Origin: Gautieria morchelliformis
Taxonomy: Eukaryota > Basidiomycota > Agaricomycetes > Gomphales > Gomphaceae
Length of the DNA stretch: 64,000 nucleotides
Direction: 5' to 3'
Assembly (NCBI GenBank): GCA_015179125.1
Contig: WHVA01000051.1
Span: forward strand, 124,001-188,000
Shown here: one piece after another, positions 24,001-33,600 of the stretch
Layout of the letters: each line of letters begins with the position of its first letter
Position numbering within the stretch: position 1 is the first letter of the stretch
Notes under the pieces: model-generated
What the model was told of the DNA's origin: nothing
Database searches by the model: none
What the model saw: only the letters and a program-made list of their open reading frames with translations
Made by a program: the position numbers and the translations under genes

Positions 24001-25584
24001 AACGATCGTTCGAGGTTGTTTTCCAGCCTCAAGATTTTGATATCGACTTTGACCGCGCAGAGAACTCCGATGAAAGGCTCAAGAAACTCTTTGAGAATGT
24101 CATAGGGTGCGAAAGGACTATCGAGAAGCTAAAGGGGTATCAGCATATTGCGCGCGTCATGAAGGCGAAAGGAAGCGATGCCCGGGACTTGATACCAACG
24201 AATTTTGTGTTCAAGGGCCCTCCAGGTATGTTCATTCATAAATACTTCTGTCGAATCTCGAAGACTATTGATTCCCCTTGCAATAGGAACCGGGAAAACG
24301 ACCACGGCACGAAAAATGGGCCAGGTCTACTATGATATGGGGTTCTTGTCGTCCGGGGAAGTCATTGAATGCTCCGCATCTGAACTTGTTGGTGAATATG
24401 TCGGCCAGACGGGGCCGAAGACGCAGCGGGTCTTCGAAAAGGCTCTTGGACGCGTCTTATTCATAGATGAAGCATATAGACTTGGTGAAGGTCAATTCGC
24501 CAAGGAGGCCATTGATGAAGTAGTCGGCCTCATGACCAGCGAAAGGTTCGCTTCGAAGATCGTTGTTATCCTGGCCGGCTATGACAGGGAGATGAATCAA
24601 CTCTTGGATGTTAACACAGGCCTCTCGAGCCGCTTCCCTGAGGAGATCATCTTCGAGCATATGAGTCCCGAGCATTGTTTGGAAATTCTGCGGAAGAATC
24701 TCAAGGCGCAAGATATTCAAGTCAGGGAGCTGGAAGATTCATCGTCGATGGCGTATCAGGATATGGCGAAGCTCATTCGGTCGCTGTCGACACTTCCCTC
24801 ATGGGGAAATGCTCGAGATATCCTGACTCTCTCGAAACAGATGATTATCACCGCCCTCAGAAACGTCAAGCCGGGCGGTTCTGCCCTTAAACTGTCTGGA
24901 GAGGATGCGCTGGCTTGCATGCAGAAGATGTATAGCGAAAAGCGGGCAAGGGCAGACAACGTGCCTAGCACCAAGCCCTTCGGTGGCCTTTTGCAGCAGC
25001 TACCACCCCCTCCCGCTCATCACCAGCCGTCCATCGTCACGAGCCACGCCACCAAAACTGCCGCGCCTAAACCGAAACGCGAGGAGAAGGGGAATGTGGA
25101 ACCTGTTGGATCAGGAGAGCGGCGCGATGCCGATGTATCTGACCAGGTCTGGAAAGAACTCCTAGCTGACAAGCGTGCTGCTATCCAGGAAGCTGAACGA
25201 AGGGAGAATAACTTGCAGCAGCTCGACTCGGAGATTGCGCTACAGGCGGTCGAGGAGGCTGAGCAGCAAGCCCAATTAGCCCAATTAGCCCACAGAAAAG
25301 AGCAAAGCCAGAAAGAGTACGCGCTGGACGATGAGCTCAAACGACGACATGAGGAAGAGCGGCTGAAGCTGCTTGCAGCAAAAGTGGAGCGTGAGAAGAT
25401 CGTTGCCGAGCTCGAGGAGAAGCGCAGGAAGGCGTTGGAGGAAAGGAAGCAGGAAGCTCAGGTGCAGGCGAAGTTGCGGGCGATGGGAGTCTGCGTCGCG
25501 GGTTTTCGCTGGATCAAGCAGTCAATGGGATATCGGTGTGCAGGAGGATCCCACTTCATTTCAAACGCGGAACTCGGCTTGTGA
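18068..25584 (+). CDS. Giant fusion: SF1 (UPF1/ZNFX1-like) helicase + NFX1-like zinc cluster + three CbxX/CfqX AAA+ modules, copy A
   Basis: Ten exons: 18068-19550, 19614-20487, 20554-21122, 21175-21511, 21565-22316, 22373-23269, 23338-23447, 23505-23666, 23733-24225, 24287-25584 (6,975 nt, 2,324 residues). Residues 1-490 are a helical N-terminal region. The helicase follows: Walker A GPPGTGKS (about 492), CCYTNHALDQF, VEEA (about 757), GDHQQLRP, QHRMRP (about 828), YQGEESD and ERLNVLLSRAR (about 1005). A Cys/His cluster at about 1089-1145 (CGLHPCPSKCHQ, CPAGH) resembles NFX1 fingers; a coiled coil follows. AAA modules have Walker A GNPGTGKTT (about 1335), GSPGTGKTT (about 1610) and GPPGTGKTT (about 1890), each with an IDEAY Walker B. 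The C-terminus ends in a charged coiled coil and RCAGGSHFISNAELGL. Helicases of this type act on RNA and CbxX proteins remodel partners; a joint role in RNA or foreign nucleic-acid surveillance is my inference. Confidence 0.92.
23448..23504 (+). other. GC-AG intron in copy A
   Basis: Here a GC donor (GAG|GCAAGT) paired with the CACAG acceptor gives VIDEAYMLYSG, the Walker B of AAA module 2. A GT donor one base later gives the wrong frame. The intron contains an in-frame TAG, so retention would truncate the protein. The same intron is found in copy B. Confidence 0.85.
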
Positions 25585-25859
25585 ATCCAGACGCGCATTG
25601 CCAGGTCATGCTGGTTTCTGTGGACTTTGTAAACACGGAAATAGCATTTCAACTTGTGTACCAACTAGGAATTTTGTTTTATTTTTTTTGGTTCACAGGT
25701 GATGCATGCAAGTATATAAATAAAAATGTATCGGTAGCAGGATACGTCTAGCAGTGGTATGAGTCAAATTGTGTTGAAGCATTTAGTGATCAGGACATAG
25801 GAGACACGTCTCAGCCTACCGCGCGGGAAAAACCGCCACCAAACTCCAGTGGACCAGCT

Positions 25860-26235
25860 ATGGTCGGCCGGTGGATTTTTCCGGAACGATCCAGGTTTCT
25901 GGAAGCTATCGAAGAAATCAGCTGGAAGTTCGACACATTGCACTTGATGGCAACAAGTCGGAAAGAGCAGGACATCGAAGAAACGCTGGGTGGCTTGATT
26001 TCACATGAGGTTTACATGGACGAGAGTCTTGTGGCTGGAGACATCCAAGTTCACGTCTCCAAGACACTTGATGATAAAAGGTTCAGGATGTGGTCAGCAG
26101 ATCGAGGAGAAAGAGATGGTGAAGACTACCTTGATTAATGGTGCGCATGGAATGTAAGTAGTCATGTGATCATTTTGAGATAGCTGCTGACAGAATGGGA
26201 AGGTTTCGATGGGTTGTCTGTGACTGGAGTTGCAT
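25860..26235 (+). pseudogene. Relic of a NACHT-type (NLR/STAND) gene
   Basis: The segment reads FLEAIEEISWKFDTLHLMATSR, then KEQDIEETLGGLISHEVY, then a DIQVHVSKTL stretch. This is the C-terminal part of the NACHT ATPase as I know it from basidiomycete NACHT-ankyrin/WD40 proteins. After about 26100 the frame is disturbed: a neighbouring frame continues with EMVKTTLINGAHGM, then after an intron-like gap FRWVVC appears near 26204. The Walker A and sensor N-terminus and any repeat domain are missing, so it is a fragment. NLR-like proteins of this class act in fungal incompatibility and are suspected immune receptors. Confidence 0.7.
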
Positions 26236-27026
26236 CCACCGATCTTTTAGGTGGATGAACTTTTGCCAGGCCGAAGGAGAATCCCTTAAAACCATAAGGG
26301 GGTTTTCCAACAGCAGCGCCGGTGGAGGATCCATCATATTATAATGGTATCCCATGCATGTAGTCACTAGGCAAAATGTAAATGGCCAGTCAATTAGTTA
26401 TATGTGGATCTCCAATCATTTTTAAATGGATGAACCATCAACACCATAGTGGAGTATCCTTCTAACTTAGGTGGATTATCCTTTAAAAAGTCATGAATAG
26501 CACTAACTGCAAGGTAGTTGCATGTCCATCTCCTTCACGAGATGCTGGCTTCGTCCTGCTGTCCTGATCGAACCTTGACGCGCTGCAAGGGGTTGTAAGG
26601 AATAACAGTTATCAATGATCGGACTCACGGAGTCTGGTGCCGAGCGTGACTCAGAATGTGAACACAATGATGTTGGAATGAGTCTGGCTGCCAACTTCAA
26701 GGATCTGGCGGCGAGGCGCAACCAGTTCCTCACCTTCCTTGAGCCCCTGCTCCCTCGAATCCTGGGGCAAAGTTCGAATCGCGAACGGCAGGAACTGCGT
26801 ATCGGTATAGCTAAATGGCCTCGAATTGATCGGGCCACGAGAGGTTCGTCCATGATTCTTGCCACATGAGGATATGTTCCTATAAGTCCTGGTAAGCTGC
26901 TTTGAGCGGAATCTCGACATGTTGTACTAGTGTACTAGTGTGTTGTTCACTGGTAGGCTGTACACACGTAAAGGTTCGCCGGGGATCATCGTGTTACTAA
27001 GACGTCGGGACTGCTTCCACGGTACA
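26236..27026. other. Unassigned sequence
   Basis: About 790 bp. The first half carries several loosely repeated GTGGATNATCC/TTTTAAA words (for example near 26250, 26400 and 26470), which may be a decayed small transposon. No coding region is supported; an 84-codon frame at 26615-26869 has no recognisable domain. Confidence 0.4.
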
Positions 27027-27411
27027 CACTAGGTGCAAGTCACTGTTTGTTTACCATAACCTATGGCAACAAATAGTGAAAAAAGAGGAAATCTTGTAAT
27101 AATTTGAAACTATGGCAAATGGTGCAGAATACTTTCTTTTTGTTTACAATTTAAAACATCAAGAAAATCTGAATAAAGGCAAATAATAATTTCTTGCATC
27201 TTATGCAGTGAATAGGATTTATTTTGTCACAATTTATTTCTTATAAATGTTCATCTGTGTTTATTCAGATTTTCTTGATGTTTTAAATTGTAAACAAAAA
27301 GAAAGTATTCTTCACCATTTGCCATAGTTTCAAATTATTACAAGATTTCCTCTTTTTTTCACTATCTGTTGCCATAGGTTATGATAAACAAACAGTGACT
27401 TGCACCTAGTG
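27027..27411. mobile_element. Palindromic MITE with about 170-bp arms and 5-bp target duplication
   Basis: The left arm starts CACTAGGTGCAAGTCACTG and the right arm ends with its reverse complement. The arms match almost perfectly for about 170 bp around a short AT-rich loop near 27220. The flanks carry GTACA at 27022-27026 and again at 27412-27416, a probable 5-bp target duplication. It has no coding capacity. The CACTA-like terminus is suggestive, but CACTA elements usually make 3-bp duplications, so the superfamily is left open. Confidence 0.88.
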
Positions 27412-27652
27412 GTACAGGCAGTTGACTATCTCTCGCCACAATCCAGGGGCCTGCACTCATGCTCAGACTCGAATAGGAAGGTTGACCTTGACATCTGGAG
27501 GATATCAGAGTATGGCAAGGACGCACCGGACACTGCCCAGCTCCTTTGCAGCGGTGCCGTAGCCATAGCCATGTCTAGGATGCCAGTACATGATAGACAG
27601 TCGATGAGACGTGATGGACGTGTTTGCGCGAGAATAGCTAGTATATGGACCA

Positions 27653-29062
27653 TGTTGATCTGGAGATCCCGGGCGGCACTTCGGCACGCTGGCACGTCAA
27701 TGATGTGTTGCACTCATGGTAGACAAAGGATGGGTACAAACGACGAGTGGATAAGAGGAAGACAAGGGATAGGGAAAAGACAAAGGACAAAGGAGACAAT
27801 AGGATAGGTTATAATTAGCACTAGGCTTTCATGTATATTGTTGGGATCCAGAGATCCTGAGCGGCACTTCGGTGCACTGATGCGTCGCACTCGCGTAGAC
27901 AAAGGACGAGTGGAAGACAAGGGATAAGGAAAAGACAAAGGACAAAGGACAAGGGAGACAATAGGATAAATTATAATTGGCACAAGGCTTTCATGTATAT
28001 AAGGCAGCGACTGAAGGTTGCTGCTGGATCATCAAATCTACACCCCGGACTATTATTCTACTTTGACCTACATATATAAGGCAGCGACTGAAGGTTGCTG
28101 CTGGATCATTGAATCTACTATCCCAACTCTAATATACTTCGACCTATAGGTTATGGGCCCCCGCCATAACTAATTATCTACATATATTGAAACTCTACAT
28201 CAGTAACAATCGACCAACAATGTCTCTTGCTGGCACAATTAATACTTATAGAGTTGACCTACTGAATGGGGACAACTATGCTGCTTGGCGCTGCTGCCTT
28301 GAATGGATTCTTGATGACCAAGAGCTCTGGGATGTCACCAGCGGCACCGAGGCAGAACCCAAATTGGCCGATCCGAGGAGAGTAACCGTGGCAGAGAGAC
28401 AGGCAATCGCTGAATGGAAGAAAAAGGACAAGAAGGCAAGGAAGGAAATTGGCTTGTGTATCTCTGATGAATACCTGGTTTACATTGATCAATTTATGAT
28501 GAGTAATGCTATCTGGACTAGGATACAGGGCATATTCGAGTCTAAAGGAGCCATCGGCATCGGCAATCTCTGCCATGACTTTCATACCTTTGCTGAGGAC
28601 AGCGCCAACATGGAGGAGCATGTAAGCTTTGAGGAGTTGGACAGGAACTGAATGCCCGTGGTCAATTGATCACAGATACCAATTCTTCAAATACACTACT
28701 TACCTTATTGCTGGGATCTTGGTCCTCATTCATTACTGCAGTTAACGCTGGTGGTGTTGCAATTTCGTCGGATGTCCTGTTAGCCAGGATCCTGGACAAA
28801 GGTTGGGCTGGACAGGCAGGATCGGGCCGACAGATGGTTCTTCGGACTCAGTCACATGACTCAGGAGTCACGAAGGGGAAATGCCACAACTGCAGAAAGA
28901 AAGGCCATTATATAAGAGATTGTTGGGCGAAGGGTGGAGGAAAAGAAGGACAAGCACTGACATGGTACAAGTCAGAAAATAATGACACTGTGAAGCAAGC
29001 TGAAGAGAATGATTTTGTGTTCATGGCTGATCATACGGCTCTCATCTCTATTTCGGCATCAG
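27653..29062 (+). mobile_element. Ty1/Copia fossil: LTR plus gag region
   Basis: A Copia-type retroelement relic, broken and lacking pol and its 3' half. LTR-like sequence runs from about 27653 to 28148 with internal duplications: two LTR heads (TGTTGATCTGGAGATCC and TGTTGGGATCCAGAG) and two TATATAAGGCAGCG boxes. It is followed by a primer-site-like GGTTATGGGCCCCCGCC. The gag region starts near 28219 (MSLAGTINTYRVDLLNGDNY) and includes a CCHC zinc knuckle (CHNCRKKGHYIRDC) near 28882. It ends abruptly where gypsy element I begins. A few breaks; moderately old. Confidence 0.78.
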
Positions 29063-30609
29063 TGTTATGACCATGCTATTCTGCCTTTTGACACTCTGTT
29101 CTGCCTCCTTTCTGACATTCTGATAATTCTGATTACCCCACCCCTTGTTATATCCTTTCCTCATTCGATTCTATTACTTGGACCCACCAGACTTGATGCG
29201 CAGAACAGCAAGACCATATGTCTGACCCCTCTGGAGTCCCATTGTTCTGTCATGTCTAATATGCTTTCCGTCCCCTTGTTCTTTCGCCCATTGTTCTTGA
29301 GTCTACCCTGCACTCCCTTTGTAGTTTTTTGTTCCTGATTAGTTACTTACCCTGTATATCATATCCGACTTCCGCTTCCTTTGGAACATGCTTAGTAGTA
29401 CAACATTACATGTTGATTCAGCTCTTTGTATAAAAACCCCCTCATGTATGCTCTCAATTCTGCAATCAGATAATCACCTTCGATATGTGTTTCCCTTCAC
29501 TCTATCTCCTGTTCTTAGCACAGTGAGTATTGCAGAACCTCTGGCTCTCTGCATTCTGCCTTCCGACTTAGTTTCTGACCTTCAATTTGCTTTGATCCTT
29601 ACTTTCTGACTTCTGACTTCTGATCTGAAAAACTTAGGATGATAGTTCATCGGGGGTGAAACACATAAGTTGAAGCCACTGTCCTTTCTAGTTCCGACTT
29701 CCGGGATTCGTGATACGTGACAGTATTATCTGATTCCCACCTGATAACTATCACTATGACTCCTCATACCACAGCTAACCTCAACTTGCACAGGAGCTGT
29801 TGAAGCTCTCTCTTATTTTGGAACACTTATGTCTGCAGCATCACAAAGATGCACAGATCCTTCCAGCTCTCATGCCAATGATCCGTACTATGATGGAAGC
29901 TCCTTGAGTAGTAGCAGCGAACATAAGGCTGCGTTGTCTTGACGCCCAGCACCACCCCCAGGTTCTCCAGGTGGCGGTTCCCCAGGCGGTCCTCCACCTC
30001 TGAATCCCACCAATCCAGTTCCGCCCGCTCAAGCCCCGGACCTTGGGCAGGCTATCTCCATGCTGGCTGGCAACCTCCAATGCCTGGCTCAAGCACCACA
30101 CCCCAAGACCAAAGTCCATGAACTTGACCAATTCGATGGTTCGACCCATAGAAGCTTCAGCCTTTTCTGGTTCAGCTTCAACTCAACTTCTGTGACCGTC
30201 CCGACACCTTTTCTGAGGACAAGAAAACGGTCAACTATGCCCTTTCCTACCTCTGTGGTATGGCTCTTGACTATTTCGAACTGGCCCTCATGGATCCCTA
30301 CGCTGTTGTCTGGGCAGACGATTTTCCCAACTTTGTTTCTGGACCTTTCAATATGGAAGCTGATGTGGAAAACAAACTCAATAAGCTTTTTATGAAAGAC
30401 ACTCATAAGATAGCTAAATACATTGTCACTTTCCAGCAGCTCACGCCTCACGCCCAATGGGGAGAAGCCGCACTCCGCCAACAGTTTTACACGGGCCTTC
30501 CATCCCACATCAAGGATGAAATTGCCCGCATCAGAAAACCCACCACCTTGACAGACCTCCACAAACTCGCTCAATCCATCAGTGCACGCTACTGGGAACA
30601 ACATTCCTG

Positions 30610-30691
30610 TCAGGGGAACCATCATCGCACTGTGTGCATAATCGCAACCATCATCACATTGTGTGCATGATCGCAACTGTCATCGCACTGT
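30610..30691 (+). repeat. Short minisatellite in gypsy I, split by element II
   Basis: Degenerate units built on CATCGCACTGTGTGC and ATCGCAACC occur up to the left end of element II and resume at 37358-37436 on its other side. Element II therefore inserted inside this small tandem array. Confidence 0.7.
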
Positions 30692-33600
30692 GTGTAAGGG
30701 CAACCCTGGCTAGTTGTGGAGATCACACTACCACACAACTGACAAGGGGAAATCCAAAGTATGTATAAATGAACAGAGTATACAAGAGAGGGGATTCTCA
30801 CCTGACAAGGGGAAATCCAAAGAGAAAGGTCTAAGGACCCCCAATGTCAGCGAGCCCGTATTATACTACGCTGTGCAGCCAGGGACAACACTTGGCACCC
30901 GCCATCAACCCTGCATCTCCCTGACCACCCTGACCCTTGATTGACCCTTGATGCCACCTATTACGCGAGTCGCTTGATTTCCGACACTGTTCCGAGAGTG
31001 GAAGTTGGAAATTGGAGTGGAACTGGCAAGGCGAACAGAACTGGTGGAAGTTCTCCCAGAAGCGGAATCATTTCCGAAAGCGGAGGCGGAGATGGAATCG
31101 GAACCGGAAGCGGAGTCGGAAATGGGGTCGGAACTGGGTGTGGTGTCGGAACTGGAAATGGAAAACAGGGTGTCCCCTGACATCACCTCCCCTCTAGCGT
31201 GCTGCGTCCTTGAAGCACGGGACACGAGGGATTGAAATGCCAGCGAGCGGATTCGGCGAGGGGCACCGGGGTGTGTCCTATAGAACTCACGGAGTTTGTC
31301 TGGAGCGGAAACATCTTGCTCCGGGACCCACGAATTCTCCTCATACCCATACCCTTCCCATTTCACGAGGAATTGGAGTTGTCCTCGCACAAACCTGCTG
31401 TCCAGGATCCGTTCCACCACATAGTGCTCTTCCCCATCTACAATTTCCGGCGGAGGTGGCGGACGAGCCTTCCGACCTGGAATTGGGTCCTCAAGCATAG
31501 GGAGTAACTTCACCACGTTGAAGACGGGGTGGAGGCGGGACATGGACATCGGAAGTCGGAGGCAGTATGCATTCCGTCCAACCCTCCGCGTCACTGTGAA
31601 GGGCCCAAGGTAGCGGTGGGCAAGCTTCTGCGAAGGGCGTGTGGTGCGGATGTCACTTGCATCTAGATACACCTTATCTCCAACTTGGTACTCCGGCGCA
31701 GGAACCTGGCGTTGGTTGTAGTACCTTGCCATGTCATCCTTGGCCTTCGCAAGGGCCGACTTGGCTTCCGAAAGGGTGGAGTCCATGCGGTCTCGGAACT
31801 CATTGACCGTCTCGAGTCGGGAGTCAGCCTGGCGTGGCTCGAAGCCCATCCGCAGGTGTCGTCCGGAGTCAAGCATGAAGGGAGTCTGTTGTGTGGCGGA
31901 ATGGACATGGTTGTTGTATTGGAATTCCGCCAGTGGAAGTAACTCATCCCAGTCATCCTGCCTCTCATTGACAAAGAGGCGGAGATATTGCTCCAACTCC
32001 TGATTGACCCGTTCCGTCTGTCCGTCACCCTGCGGATGGTACGCTGTGGTGGTAGCCAGCTTTATGCCGAGCAGGCGGTAGAGCTCCCGTGTCAGTTCCG
32101 CGACAAACTGCGGACCTCGGTCGGAAACAACTTGCTTCGGGAGCCCATGCAACTTCCAGACATGTGCAAGGAACAGGTGGGCCGCTCTGAGGGCTGTGAT
32201 CGTCGTGTGCGTCGGAATGAAGTGGGACACCTTGCTTACCGAATCCACAACGTTCATGATTGCGTCGTAGCCATGAGACTCTGGGAGTTCAATGATGAAG
32301 TCGACACTGATGGTGTCCCAGCGGGATTTGGGAATTGGGAGCGGAGCAAGTTCTCCGACAGGCGGATGTCGTTGTGCTTTGGTTCGGAGACAAAGGTCGC
32401 ATGTCTTCACATACTGTCCAATGTAGCGGGACATCTGAGGCCACCAGTAATTCCGAGCCACTAACTCCAGCGTCTTCCACCTGCCAGCATGCCCAGCGAC
32501 CCATGTGTCATGGTGCTGGGACACGATGCGGCGGCGGAGGTCCGCCCCACCTGGAACATAGACCTTGCCTCTTAAGTGGAGCAGTCCATCACATTCCGAC
32601 CATTCTGCTGCCCGTACAGACCGTGAGTGCCCTTTCCGAAGTTCCCCCACTGCCTTCACCACCGACTCCTCTTTCTCTCCATTCCGGTACTGCCTCCGGA
32701 TGTCCCCGAGCATTTCCACTTCCGCCCCAACTGCAGTCACTCCCTCTAGGGCACGGATTGCAAAGAGACTAGGGCGGAGCAGTGTCATATTCGCGTTGTC
32801 TCCACTTCCGCTTCCATGATCCGCACGGCGGGATAGCGCATCGGGCTTGCCCATGGTGCGGCCGGGGCGGTGGCGGAGTAGGAAGTCGAACCAGGACAGG
32901 TGTAGGGACCACCGTGCTTGTCATCGGTTCTGTTGGGTGCATTTATGCTCCTGCACCAAAATCAAGCATAATATATTCAATTTGTTGTATGGTTTCTCAA
33001 TTTCTTCTCATATTGTTCCTGTATCATGCATCCATTTCTCTGGTTATTTTCGAAATTTTACACTCACTCCCTACCTCTCCATTTTATCTTGTTATTTCTA
33101 CTTTCACAAGCGGCTGCACCCAGCGGAGTCTGAAATGACTTCGACGCGCGAGCCCTTGGGCGCTAAAGGGCCGGGTAGTAGTACATGCGTAGTGAAACAC
33201 ATTTCCCCCTCTCTCAGTGACAACTAAATTCACTGAGAGAGGCAAGTAAATTAGTCTAGTGTTCTTTCGATTTATTGACCCAGAAATCCTCTGTAGTGAA
33301 TTGATTTCTAGGTAGTGTATAATATATTTATAGTGACAACTAAATTCACTGAGAGAGTGAATTGATTTCTAGTCTATTCTTTTGAGCAACAAGTCCAGTC
33401 CTACTGCCTGTAAGGGCATAGAGCACCCTCGAGGAAATGTCGCCACTCCTCCAGCGCTCGGATGATTGCCAGCATCTCCTTGTCGTGGATCTCATAGTTC
33501 CGCTCAACCGGACTAAGGCTTTTAGAGAAGAAGGCAATCGGACACCATCCCCCATCATCTTCCGATGACTGTTGTGACAAGACCGCTCCGGTAGCTGTGT

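Larger units (their letters stand above)
17763..25765 (+). repeat. Segmental duplication, copy A (about 8.0 kb)
   Basis: This block matches 48930-57015 in the same orientation, including upstream sequence, all ten exons, all nine introns and about 180 bp downstream (shared GATGCATGCAAGTATATAAA). The limits are estimated by eye. Confidence 0.88.

Noticed and set aside
26773-26783. GTTCGAATC, resembling a tRNA T-arm
   Set aside because: No matching D-arm, anticodon arm or acceptor stem could be folded around it.
27027-27411. The palindrome as a definite CACTA-derived MITE
   Set aside because: The end reads CACTA, but the flanking duplication appears to be 5 bp rather than 3 bp, so the superfamily was not asserted.
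32931-33413. R1 as an ordinary solo LTR
   Set aside because: The right end does not finish in CA and no target duplication is visible at either copy, so it is left unclassified.
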